Program-made: the position numbers and the translations under genes
The notes under the pieces: model-generated
Told to the model about the DNA's origin: nothing
Database searches by the model: none
The model's input: the letters and a program-made list of their open reading frames with translations, nothing else
DNA from: Lentzea albidocapillata
GTDB taxonomy: Bacteria; Actinomycetota; Actinomycetes; Mycobacteriales; Pseudonocardiaceae
Direction: 5' to 3'
NCBI RefSeq assembly: GCF_000719115.1
Contig: NZ_JOEA01000011.1
Span: forward strand, 124,001-188,000
DNA: 64,000 nt
Shown: positions 42,312-50,251 of the stretch, piece after piece
Position numbering within the stretch: the stretch's first letter is position 1
Layout: each line of letters starts with the position of its first letter

Positions 42312-43912
42312 CCGAGTACCTGAATCGCTCAGAGCGGATGAAGCAGCCGGCCGCGCTCGACGTCGCTCGGGCCGTCGCAGAAGAGCACGGCGTGTGCGTC
42401 CGTCCGTTGGCCAAGGAACGGATCGATCTCGACACCGGACGCGTGGACATCGTGCCTGTGCCGTGCGGCTCGACGGTCGCGAGTGTCTGCCCGACCTGCG
42501 CCGAGAAGAACCGGCGTCTGCGGATGGCGCAGTGCCGCGAGGGATGGCACCTGACCGACGAACCGGACTTCACTCCGAACGCCCCGAGCAATGATCAGCG
42601 GGAGCTGACTGAGTACCGGGCTGACCTGGTCAAGGCCTTCCGCTTGGCCCTCGATGAGGGCGATGAGGTCGGCGCGGAGGAAGTGCGGGAGGAGGTCGCG
42701 GAGGTCGACGCAGAACTTCGGCAACTCGGAGTCCGCGGCTCCCTCCCTTCTCTGGAAGTCCCGCTCAAGGCTGCGCGGAAGCGGTCGACCAGGCGGCGGC
42801 AGGACGCGCCCAACCTGCCTCGGCGGCCCGTCAGTAAGCGCACGGTCGGCAAGGTCTTCGGCGGCAAGTACCAGCCCTCGACGTTCCTCACGCTGACGCT
42901 CGACAGCTACGGCAAGGTCCGCAGTGACGGCACGCCTGTTGATCCCTCCCGGTACGACTACCGCCGTGCTGCGCGGGACGCTGTGCACTTCGCGGCGCTG
43001 CTGGACCGGTTCGTGCAGAACCTTCGGCGCTGCGTCGGCTGGGAGGTTCAGTACTTCTCCGCCGTCGAACCACAGCGGCGGTTGGCTCCGCACTGGCACG
43101 CGGCGGTCCGAGGAAGCATCTCCCGTGCAGAATTGCGGGCGGTCGCTGAGGCCACCTATCACCAGGTTTGGTGGCCTGCCCATGACGAGATCAAGTACAG
43201 CGGCGACAACCTGCCGGTGTGGGACGTCCGGGCCAAGGGCTTCGTTGATCCGCATACGCGAAGGGCCCTGCCTATCTGGGAAGAAGCCCTCGATGAGGTC
43301 GAGCGACCGGCACACGTCGCGCGGTTCGGGGTTCAGGTGCACTCCAAGGGCATCCTCGGCGGCACCCAAGAAGCCGGCCGTCACATCGGCTACCTGACGA
43401 AGTACCTCACCAAGAGCATCAATGAGTGCTTTGAGGCGCAGACAGCCCGACAGGACGACCACGCTGAACGCCTCTGCGCTGAGCTCGCGGTCACGCCCTG
43501 CTCGCCGCAATGCGGGCTGTGGCTGCTCTACGGCGTCCAGCCTCGTGGGGCTCGGCTGTCGACGGTGCCGGGCAAGTGCAAGGGGAAGGCGCACAAGCGG
43601 ACCACGCTCGGGGTCGCTGGTCGTCGCGTTCTGGTGTCGCGGAAGTGGTCCGGGAAGTCCCTCGCGGACCACAAGCACGATCGCAAGGCGTTCGTTCGGC
43701 AACTGCTGGCCAATGTCGGGATCAAGCCCGATGACCAGCCTCAACGCCTCGTCTGGAACAACGTCCAGCCCGGTGACCCGAACGTGCCACCACGGGCGCA
43801 CCTGCTGTTGAGCGCCGTCGCAGAGCGCCGCAGGTGGAAGGCCGAATACACAGCTGCGCTGCTGGCATCTGCCGGACCTCCGGGGAGTTCGGCAACTCCG
43901 CAAGCTGCTTGA
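42308..43912 (+). CDS. Rolling-circle replication initiator (RepSA-like)
   Basis: A 534-residue initiator. A zinc-finger-like Cys set (SVCPTCAEKN) lies near residue 60. The HUH nuclease has motif 1 FLTLTLDSYG, motif 2 APHWHAAVRG (His-x-His) and motif 3 HIGYLTKYLTKS with the nucleophilic Tyr near residue 360. It should nick the element origin for rolling-circle replication, as RepSA does for pSAM2. Overlaps the translocase by four bases. Confidence 0.87.
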   Translation: MTEYLNRSERMKQPAALDVARAVAEEHGVCVRPLAKERIDLDTGRVDIVPVPCGSTVASVCPTCAEKNRRLRMAQCREGWHLTDEPDFTPNAPSNDQRELTEYRADLVKAFRLALDEGDEVGAEEVREEVAEVDAELRQLGVRGSLPSLEVPLKAARKRSTRRRQDAPNLPRRPVSKRTVGKVFGGKYQPSTFLTLTLDSYGKVRSDGTPVDPSRYDYRRAARDAVHFAALLDRFVQNLRRCVGWEVQYFSAVEPQRRLAPHWHAAVRGSISRAELRAVAEATYHQVWWPAHDEIKYSGDNLPVWDVRAKGFVDPHTRRALPIWEEALDEVERPAHVARFGVQVHSKGILGGTQEAGRHIGYLTKYLTKSINECFEAQTARQDDHAERLCAELAVTPCSPQCGLWLLYGVQPRGARLSTVPGKCKGKAHKRTTLGVAGRRVLVSRKWSGKSLADHKHDRKAFVRQLLANVGIKPDDQPQRLVWNNVQPGDPNVPPRAHLLLSAVAERRRWKAEYTAALLASAGPPGSSATPQAA

Positions 43913-43929
43913 TCTAGGGGGAGAACATC

Positions 43930-44124
43930 ATGGAAGCACACCAGTTTGAACCACTGTGGACAGTAAATGACGTCGCTATCTACCTGAACGTCCCGGTTCA
44001 CACGCTCTACGGCTGGAGGACCAAGAACTACGGGCCGCCCGCTCGGCGCATCGGCAAGCACCTGCGGTACCTGCCGTCCGAGGTGCGGAGCTGGTTCGAG
44101 CACCTGCTTGAGGAGGCGGCCTGA
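43930..44124 (+). CDS. xis: Excisionase (MerR-like HTH)
   Basis: A 64-residue winged-helix protein, LWTVNDVAIYLNVPVHTLYG followed by WRTKNYGPPARRIGKHLRYL, the standard Xis fold of AICEs. GGGGGAG precedes the ATG. It overlaps the integrase start by one base (TGATG). It should direct the integrase toward excision. Confidence 0.87.
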   Translation: MEAHQFEPLWTVNDVAIYLNVPVHTLYGWRTKNYGPPARRIGKHLRYLPSEVRSWFEHLLEEAA

Positions 44125-45304
44125 TGGGACGTCCGCCTTTGGACATCGGCACGTATGGCGTGATTCGTTGCTATGAAACGGATTCAGGCTGGCGTGCGAC
44201 CGTGAAGTATCGCGACTACGACGGCAAGACGCGGCCTGTCGAGCGGTGGGGGAAGACCAAGAGCGCCGCAGAGCGGAGCCTCAAGAAGGCACTCGCCGAG
44301 CGGAAGGGACCGTCCGGCAGTTCGCTGACGCGCGAGAGCCGGTTCAAGGAGGCCTTGGATCAGTGGTTCGCGAAGTTTCAGGCGCTTGCTGACGCTGGGA
44401 AGCGGTCGCCCAGCAGCGTCGACACGTACCGAAGCATCATGGATCGGCACGTGTTGCCTGGCCTTGGTGAGGTGCGGATTCATGAGATGTCGGTGGCGCG
44501 GCTCGATGCATTCCTGAGTGCGCTGTGGCGGTCGGTCAGCGTGGACACGGCGAAGACGGCTCGCTCGGTGATCTCGGGGGCTCTGCGGATTGCTGTCCGA
44601 GATAAGGCGCTGGACACGAACCCGGTTAGGGAGGTGGAACCGCTGGAGGCTGGGCGTAAGAAGAGTCCGCGGGCGCTCACGCTGGAAGAACGGGTCCTCT
44701 GGCTGGAGATGCTCGAGTCCGATCCGAAGGCTGTGAAGCGGGACCTTCCCGATCTGTCGCGCTTCATGATGGCCACGGGCGTCCGCATCGGTGAGGCGTT
44801 GGCCGTCTACTGGGAGGACGTCGACTTCGAGGCCGGCACGGTCGCCGTGAACTACACGGTCATCCGGGTCAAGGGCGTTGGACTGATCCGGAAGTCGACC
44901 AAGACGGAGGCCGGTGAGCGCACCCTTCTGCTGCCGCAATGGGCGCTCGACATCCTGCGGCGGAGGCACAAGGCCACCAGCTTCCCGAACGGGCCGGTCT
45001 TCCCTGACGCCCTCGGCGGGCTCCGTGACCCGTCCAACACCCGGAAGGATCTCCGGGCGGCTCGCGGCGGGGATGAGTTCGCCTGGGTGACCTCGCATGT
45101 CTTCCGGAAGACGGCGGCGACCATCCTCGATGAGTCGGGGCTCTCGGCGAGGCAGGTCGCGGACCAGCTCGGCACGCTCGGCCGTCGATGACGCAGGACA
45201 CCTACATGGCTCGGAAGACGGTCGACCGGCGCGCCGCAGACGCCTTGGAACGAGCGCTCGGAGAACCCAAGAAAGCCTCGCCGGAGGAGCGAGATGTAGG
45301 TTGA
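44124..45304 (+). pseudogene. int: Tyrosine integrase, frameshifted before the catalytic Tyr
   Basis: The first frame gives 355 residues: an SAM-like core-binding domain (RSPSSVDTYRSIMDRHVLPG) and most of the catalytic domain, with Arg in MATGVRIGEALAVYW, Lys in IRKSTKTEAGERTLLLP and the HxxR box SHVFRKTAATIL. After ADQLG the frame ends as TLGRR at 45191. Adding one base at about 45173 restores GHARPSMTQDTYMARKTVDR and a C-terminus ending at 45304, which holds the nucleophilic Tyr. A decayed homologue at 47207-47600 keeps the extra base at this place (FDHARLSM). Either a real inactivating deletion or a sequencing error. Confidence 0.85.
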
Positions 45305-45310
45305 CCAGGA

Positions 45311-45333
45311 GTTTTGTATGGGCTGAGTGAGGG
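45311..45333. repeat. 23-bp end repeat, middle copy
   Basis: GTTTTGTATGGGCTGAGTGA followed by GGG, seven bases after the restored integrase stop, matches the right-end copy at 19 of 23 positions. Its position straight after int, exactly as the right-end copy follows the decayed int, suggests that this was once the right end of the element. Confidence 0.5.
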
Positions 45334-45449
45334 CGGGCGAAGGTATGGATCAGGTGTTTGCTAGTCGTCGAGCACGTTGACACTGGTTACACCAGGTGAC
45401 ATGCAGTGACCTGACGTACTTTGTCAGACCTGGGCGTTACCGTTGCATC

Positions 45450-46079
45450 GTGCCGCCAGCCAACGATCGCCGCATCCTTCACTTCACGGACGTCGCCAAC
45501 GTTCCGAAGATCATTGCTGCGGGCGGCATCTGGCCAGACAACGTGATGACAAACCAGTCCTATGCCTTCAGGGACTGTGCATCCGCCGACATCAAGGAGG
45601 CGCGGCGTACGAAACCTGTGCCGATGCCACCATACGGCTGTGTAGGCGACTACGTTCCGTTCTACTACGCGCCGCGGTCTCCGATGATGAGCGCTATCAG
45701 CAAGGGTGGCGTGCCCGGCTACAGCGACTCCCGTCAGCTTGTTTATTTCGCTTCAACAGTCGGCGCAGTTTGCGCGGCGGGCCTTGGATGGGTCTGCACC
45801 GATGGTAATGCCAGAACAGGACTGACTCGATTCTTTGGGACTCTGGAAGAGTTGGAGTCGAAGATTGATTGGTCGATAATGGAGGAGCGGTACTGGGCTA
45901 ACACCGCAGACGACGGCGACAGGAAGCGTCGACGAATGGCGGAGTTCCTTGTGCATGGCTTCTTTCCGATCGGTCTTGTTACGGGTATTGCGACCCATAA
46001 TCAAGGTATTATGGACTCCATCGAAGGTTTCTTACCTCCGCATATCTTCACTGCAGTTAAGCCCGAACTCTACATCTGA
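45450..46079 (+). CDS. darT: DarT DNA ADP-ribosyltransferase toxin
   Basis: A 209-residue DarT (DUF4433) toxin that attaches ADP-ribose to thymidine in single-stranded DNA. The start ILHFTDVANVPKIIAAGGIW, the NAD-site segment DYVPFYYAPRSPMM (about 68-80), Arg near 52-53 and the catalytic Glu165 in RRRMAEFLVHGFFP are all in place. The GTG at 45450 is preferred: a TACCGT box lies six bases upstream, fitting a leaderless message, and the length is normal. The darG antitoxin follows 11 bases on. Lower GC than the AICE backbone indicates separate acquisition. Confidence 0.9.
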   Translation: MPPANDRRILHFTDVANVPKIIAAGGIWPDNVMTNQSYAFRDCASADIKEARRTKPVPMPPYGCVGDYVPFYYAPRSPMMSAISKGGVPGYSDSRQLVYFASTVGAVCAAGLGWVCTDGNARTGLTRFFGTLEELESKIDWSIMEERYWANTADDGDRKRRRMAEFLVHGFFPIGLVTGIATHNQGIMDSIEGFLPPHIFTAVKPELYI

Positions 46080-46090
46080 AAGGGGGCGAC

Positions 46091-47167
46091 GTGATCGAGG
46101 AAGCGCACGGAAATCTTTTGGCGGCTGACGTTGAGGCTCTTGTGAATACGGTGAACACTGTGGGGGTGATGGGCAAGGGTATTGCACTTCAGTTCAAGCG
46201 CGCGTTCCCGGATAACTACTCAGAGTACGAGCGGGCCTGTAAGCGAGATGAAGTTGAGCTGGGGAAGATGTTCGTGCACGAAACTGGTGCAATGAACAAC
46301 CCGAAGTTCATCGTCAACTTTCCTACTAAGAAGCATTGGAAGTCGAGTTCGAAGCTCCGGGATGTCGCTTCTGGACTTACTGCGCTTCGGGATGTGATTC
46401 GAGAGTTGAATATCCGCTCGATCGCTATCCCGCCGCTAGGCTGTGGAAACGGCGGGTTGGACTGGCGGGAAGTTTATCCGCTGATACGTGAGATCCTGAA
46501 GGATCTTCAGGATGTTCGGATCTTGATCTATCCGCCTGAGGGTGCACCTGCGGCTGCGGACATGCCGGTTCGCACTAAGCGCCCTCAGATGACGAGGACG
46601 CGCGCTGCGCTTCTTCTTGCCTTCGAGCGTTATATTCAGCGAAGTGTTTCCACGGGGCTTTCTGACACACGTGAAATGTCTATCGTTGAAGCGCAAAAGG
46701 CGGCCTACTTCCTGCAGGTGGCTGGATGGGGAATCAAGTTCGACTTCGTTCCAAGTCATTTCGGACCCTTTGCGCAGACGGTGAACCAGTTTATAAGCCA
46801 TTCGGAAGGGCACTTCATATACGGTTTTGGTGACGGAAGTTCGGGAAGCAAGGCGACTCTAACGCTGGACGAACGTGCTGTTGCTGAAGCGCATGAACTG
46901 CTTGGTGACGACGAGAAGTTCCGGGATGTGCTCAACCGGTTCTCGCAGATAGTCGATGGATTTGAGTTCCCGTACGGCGTTGAGCTGCTCTCGACTGTGC
47001 ACTTCGTGGTTGAAGGAAGGGCTACCCCTCCGACTATCGAAGAAGTTGTAGCGGAGATTCAAAGTTGGTCAACGCGAAAGGGGCGGATATTCAAGCATGA
47101 GCAAGCGTCCTTGGCCTATGAACATCTCGTGAGTGCAAAAGTTGTAGAGCCTGTTTCTGCTGGTTAG
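46091..47167 (+). CDS. darG: DarG macrodomain antitoxin
   Basis: A 358-residue antitoxin. The macrodomain (1-155) has DVEALVNTVNTVGVMGKGIA, the catalytic Lys80 in VNFPTKKHWK, and PPLGCGNGGLDWREV; it removes ADP-ribose from DNA. The C-terminal part (about 175-355, starting RTRAALLLAFERYIQ) is the DarT-binding region of long DarG proteins. GTG 46091 has GGGGG four bases upstream. With DarT it forms a phage-defence toxin-antitoxin pair. Confidence 0.92.
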   Translation: MIEEAHGNLLAADVEALVNTVNTVGVMGKGIALQFKRAFPDNYSEYERACKRDEVELGKMFVHETGAMNNPKFIVNFPTKKHWKSSSKLRDVASGLTALRDVIRELNIRSIAIPPLGCGNGGLDWREVYPLIREILKDLQDVRILIYPPEGAPAAADMPVRTKRPQMTRTRAALLLAFERYIQRSVSTGLSDTREMSIVEAQKAAYFLQVAGWGIKFDFVPSHFGPFAQTVNQFISHSEGHFIYGFGDGSSGSKATLTLDERAVAEAHELLGDDEKFRDVLNRFSQIVDGFEFPYGVELLSTVHFVVEGRATPPTIEEVVAEIQSWSTRKGRIFKHEQASLAYEHLVSAKVVEPVSAG

Positions 47168-47206
47168 CTCGGCGCTTTAGTGTTCGGGTGTTGAGCTGAT
47201 CCTGAA

Positions 47207-47600
47207 TTTGACCAAGGTGGTTGGTGAGCGCAGGCTGCTCTTGCTCGATGGGTGCTCGACTGCGCGGAGTCGGCTCAAGGCCACCAGCCCTCCAACGAAT
47301 CGATCTTCCCTGACATGCTTCAACGGGCTACGTGCTCAGTCCGACACTCGTGAGCACCGTTGGAACAGCTCGTGGTGGGCCTGTGGTGGTCTCACGTCTG
47401 CTGGAGCACCGATGGCCGCCACATCCTCGTTGAAGCGGGCCTTGTGCCGATGGCCGCAGACCAGTTCGATCACGCGCGGCTGTCCATGGCGCAGCGCATC
47501 TACATGGGGCTGTAAGACGGCCAACGGCGTGCTGCTGAAGCCCTGGGATGGCACTCGGCGAGTCCAAGACAGACCTTGCCGGAGCACGGCGAAGTTGAGT
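47207..47600 (+). pseudogene. Decayed integrase C-terminal remnant
   Basis: The DNA can be followed base by base against the integrase region 44898-45300: GGTGAGCGCA, CAAGGCCACCAGC, TCTTCCCTGACA and CGCATCTACATGGG all have counterparts. Several frameshifts and stops break it. It encodes, in one frame, FDHARLSMAQRIYMG, the equivalent of the Tyr region. It is a relic of a second element or of a partial duplication. Confidence 0.7.
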
Positions 47601-47608
47601 GACCAGCA

Positions 47609-47631
47609 GTTTTGTGTGGGTTAAGTGCGGG
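47609..47631. repeat. 23-bp end repeat, right copy
   Basis: GTTTTGTGTGGGTTAAGTGC followed by GGG, 14 bases before attR. It pairs with 32212-32234 at the other end (21 of 23 identical), as expected for integrase arm sites flanking attP in the circular form. Confidence 0.6.
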
Positions 47632-47645
47632 GCGACCTGAGCAAA

Positions 47646-47714
47646 GCGAAACCCCCAGGCCTGTGACCTGGGGGTTTGGTGGGCCGCCAGGGACTCGAAC
47701 CCTGAACCCGAAGA
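47646..47714. repeat. attR: tRNA-Lys 3' half and terminator
   Basis: The 69-bp repeat matched by 32029-32097. It forms the 3' part of the intact tRNA-Lys and its terminator, so integration restored a working tRNA. Confidence 0.88.
47649..47677 (-). terminator. Terminator of tRNA-Lys
   Basis: The stem AAACCCCCAGG/CCTGGGGGTTT with a seven-base loop lies directly after the tRNA 3' end on the minus strand. An identical stem is present in attL. Confidence 0.75.
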
Positions 47715-47752
47715 TTAAAAGTCTCCTGCTCTGCCAATTGAGCTAGCAGCCC
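47680..47752 (-). tRNA. tRNA-Lys (anticodon TTT)
   Basis: The minus strand reads a full 73-base cloverleaf: acceptor GGGCTGC pairing with GCGGCCC (one mismatch), D-loop AGCTCAATTGGCAGAGCA, anticodon loop CTTTTAA with anticodon TTT, and T-arm GGGTTCGAGTCCC. A CCA follows in the genome. It is the integration site of the element. Confidence 0.95.
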
Positions 47753-47810
47753 TCGCCGGGACAGCCTACCGATCTCCACCTCCGCATGTCCTCCGGGTTC
47801 CCAACCTCTC

Positions 47811-48010
47811 AGCGACTCTGAGCGGGCCAAGTTCGTGGGTGGGCTCGGTGAGGACGAGTTCAAGGTCATCGACGTGGCCGCCGGGATTGCTGACGGGCGC
47901 GACCGCGACGAGGTCGTCCTCACCGACGAGGAGATCAGGCTCTTGGCGACGTCTCGCGGCCCGTGCTCAACTACCCTGCGCCGCTGCCGCAGAGCGACGT
48001 CCGCTACTAG
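47811..48010 (+). pseudogene. Frameshifted gene remnant beside tRNA-Lys
   Basis: One frame reads SDSERAKFVGGLGEDEFKVI and DEVVLTDEEIRLLA with good coding bias and no start codon. Near 47955 the likely frame moves by one to give PVLNYPAPLPQSDVRY and a stop at 48010. It looks like the 3' end of an ordinary gene whose start is lost. I do not recognise the family. Confidence 0.4.
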
Positions 48011-48108
48011 GTAGAGCCTGCTCCACCCCGAGAACGGAAGCGTGCATGACTGCGCGGACACCACCCTGATTGGGAATCTGTCCTCACCACGGCAAGGGGA
48101 GGCACAGA

Positions 48109-49227
48109 GTGAAGAAGACGCTGGTAGGAGTGCTGGCAACGGCCATGCTGTTCACCGGGACGGCGATGGCCGCGCCGGCGAGCGACGTGCAGAAGCAGCT
48201 TGACGGGCTCACCAAGCAGCACGAGTTCCCGGCGGCGTTGGCGACGATCACCGACGGCAACGGCAGGGCGAGCGCCTACACCTCGGGCACGTCCGAGCTG
48301 AACAAGCGGACGCCTGTGCCCAGGAACGGGCAGGTGCGTGCCGGGTCCAACACCAAGGCTTTCGTCGCGACGGTGGTCATGCAGCTCGTCGGTGAGGGCA
48401 AGGTCGAGCTCGACAAGCCGATCAACCACTACCTGCCGGGCGCGATCAAGGACGACCGGATCACGGTGCGGCAGTTGCTCAACCACACCAGCGGGCTCGC
48501 GAATTACACGCAGTACCTGGGGGTGGGCAATTTCGAGGAGTTGCGGCACCGCTACTTCGAGCCGCGTGAGTTGCTCGACATTGGCAACGCGCACCCCGTC
48601 ACCAACCAGCCGGGCGAGAAGTTCAAGTACAGCAACACGAACTACGTGCTGCTCGGCCTGTTGATCCAGAAGGTCACCGGTCGTCCGGTCGCGGAGAACG
48701 TCGACCAGCGCATCGTGCGGAAGCTGAACCTGAATGACACCTACTGGCCCGGCGTGGGTGAGCAGGGCATCCGCGGCAAGCACGCGCACGGGTACGCCAA
48801 GACCGGCAACGGCATTGAGGACGTCACCGAGATGGACCCCTCCTGGGGCTGGGCGGCAGGCCAGATCATCTCCACCACCAAGGACCTCAACACCTTCTAC
48901 CGCGGTCTGCTGAAGGGCGACCTGGTGAAGAAGGCTCAGCTGGACGAGATGAAGAAGACCGTCGACACCGCGGGCGAGATGTGGCCGGGCGTGGAGTACG
49001 GACTCGGCATCGCCAGTGTGCCGTTGTCCTGTGGTGGCCGGTCGTGGGGTCACGGTGGCGACATCCACGGTTACGAGACGCGGGGCGGGGTCACCGATTC
49101 CGGCAGGGCGTTCTCCGTTGCTGTCACGGCATTGCCCGGCACGTTCCAGGACACGCCGGAAGAAGCCGGTAAGGCGCACGAGGCAGTTCTGGCCACTGTG
49201 GACGCTGCTCTGTGTGGTGCCAAGTGA
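48109..49227 (+). CDS. Exported class C-type serine hydrolase (D,D-peptidase/beta-lactamase family)
   Basis: A 372-residue penicillin-recognising fold enzyme. A signal peptide (KKTLVGVLATAMLFTGTAMA) leads to SxxK in AGSNTKAFVA near residue 83, YxN in FKYSNTNYVLLG near 178 and HxG in WGHGGDIHG near 315. It may be a D-alanyl-D-alanine carboxypeptidase or esterase. GTG 48109 has GGGAGG upstream. It overlaps a paralogue by four bases, so the two are made together. Confidence 0.88.
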   Translation: MKKTLVGVLATAMLFTGTAMAAPASDVQKQLDGLTKQHEFPAALATITDGNGRASAYTSGTSELNKRTPVPRNGQVRAGSNTKAFVATVVMQLVGEGKVELDKPINHYLPGAIKDDRITVRQLLNHTSGLANYTQYLGVGNFEELRHRYFEPRELLDIGNAHPVTNQPGEKFKYSNTNYVLLGLLIQKVTGRPVAENVDQRIVRKLNLNDTYWPGVGEQGIRGKHAHGYAKTGNGIEDVTEMDPSWGWAAGQIISTTKDLNTFYRGLLKGDLVKKAQLDEMKKTVDTAGEMWPGVEYGLGIASVPLSCGGRSWGHGGDIHGYETRGGVTDSGRAFSVAVTALPGTFQDTPEEAGKAHEAVLATVDAALCGAK

Positions 49228-50249
49228 TCGCGGTTGCTGCGCTTACGGCGCTGACTCTCCTTGTCCCCCAACAGCTCGACCAGATCGTCAAGGACGGCAC
49301 GCCCGGCGTGGAGGCCCATGTCAACGGGCACAACCACGCTAGGGGCAACGCGCCGGTCAACGGGCAGGTTCGCATCGGCAGCATCACCAAGTCGTTCGTG
49401 GCGGTGGCGACGCTCCAACTCGTGGCCGGGAACGGGGTCGAGCTCGACAAGCCCGTCAACCGGTACGTGCCGCACATCAAGGACAGCCGCATCACCGTGC
49501 GGCAGGTCCTGCAGCACACCAGCGGGTTGCCGGACTACGTCATGCAGGTCGGCGTTCCGAAGATCGCCGACGTTCGCGACAGGTACTTCGCGCCGCACGA
49601 CCTGCTGGACGTCGCGCTGAGTCAGACGGTGAGGTTCCAGCCGGGCGAGAGGTACGAGTACAGCAACACGAACTACGTCGTCGCCGGGCTGTTGATCCAG
49701 AAGGTCACCGGACGGCCGGTCGGCGAGGCGATCCAGAAGGTCATCACCAAGGCCGGGCTCAGGGACACGTACTGGCCTGACCAGGGCGAGCAACGCATCC
49801 GCGGCAGGCACGCCCAGGCCTACGCGCTGAGCGACCTGCTCGACCCGAAGTCGAAAGTGGTCAATGCGACCGAACTCGACACGTCCGCCGCGTGGGCGTC
49901 CGGTGCGATGGTGTCCACGCCCGCCGACGTCGCCAAGTTCTACAAGACGCTGCTGCAGGGCGGTCTCCTTGCGAAGCCGCAGCTCGACGAGATGCGCAGG
50001 ACCGTCGCGGTTGACGAGAAGAGCGCCTACGGGCTCGGCTTGGAGAGCACCAAGCTCAGCTGCGGCGGAGTCTGGTGGGGGCACGGCGGGTCGATCCACG
50101 GCTGGGCGTCGCTCGGCGGTGCGACCGACGGCGGCAGGAACGCGGCGATCACGCTCACCGCGCTTCCCGGCACGTTCGGGGACGACCCGGCGAAGAAATT
50201 CCAGCAGGTGTTCGACGTGATGGACACCGCGCTCTGCAAGAAGAAGTGA
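49224..50249 (+). CDS. Second class C-type serine hydrolase (tandem paralogue)
   Basis: A 341-residue paralogue of the preceding gene with SxxK in IGSITKSFVA, YxN in YEYSNTNYVVAG and HGG in WWGHGGSIHG. The N-terminal hydrophobic segment (VIAVAALTALTLLVP) is short but could act as a signal. The GTGA overlap with the first hydrolase shows coupled translation after a local duplication. Substrates of the pair are unknown. Confidence 0.86.
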   Translation: MIAVAALTALTLLVPQQLDQIVKDGTPGVEAHVNGHNHARGNAPVNGQVRIGSITKSFVAVATLQLVAGNGVELDKPVNRYVPHIKDSRITVRQVLQHTSGLPDYVMQVGVPKIADVRDRYFAPHDLLDVALSQTVRFQPGERYEYSNTNYVVAGLLIQKVTGRPVGEAIQKVITKAGLRDTYWPDQGEQRIRGRHAQAYALSDLLDPKSKVVNATELDTSAAWASGAMVSTPADVAKFYKTLLQGGLLAKPQLDEMRRTVAVDEKSAYGLGLESTKLSCGGVWWGHGGSIHGWASLGGATDGGRNAAITLTALPGTFGDDPAKKFQQVFDVMDTALCKKK

Positions 50250-50251
50250 CG

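Larger units (their letters stand above)
32029..47714. mobile_element. AICE (integrative and conjugative element) in tRNA-Lys(TTT)
   Basis: A 15.7-kb element bounded by 69-bp direct repeats (67 of 69 identical) that include the tRNA-Lys terminator and the 3' half of the gene. The intact tRNA lies at the right end; the left end has only the displaced 3' half. Contents match the pSAM2 class: Pra-like activator, NUDIX/Pif-like protein, TraB/FtsK-type translocase, HUH replication initiator, Xis and integrase. It carries two lower-GC cargo blocks, a four-gene ATPase/kinase/HD module and DarTG. A frameshifted integrase and a second, decayed integrase tail suggest the element is composite and may be unable to excise. 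Confidence 0.9.

Noticed and set aside
42329..43903. 524-codon minus-strand frame opposite the replication initiator
   Set aside because: No family signature; the plus strand has HUH motifs and coupled starts.
48109..50249. Serine hydrolase pair as beta-lactamase resistance cargo of the element
   Set aside because: They lie outside attR and have host-like composition; a resistance role is not supported.
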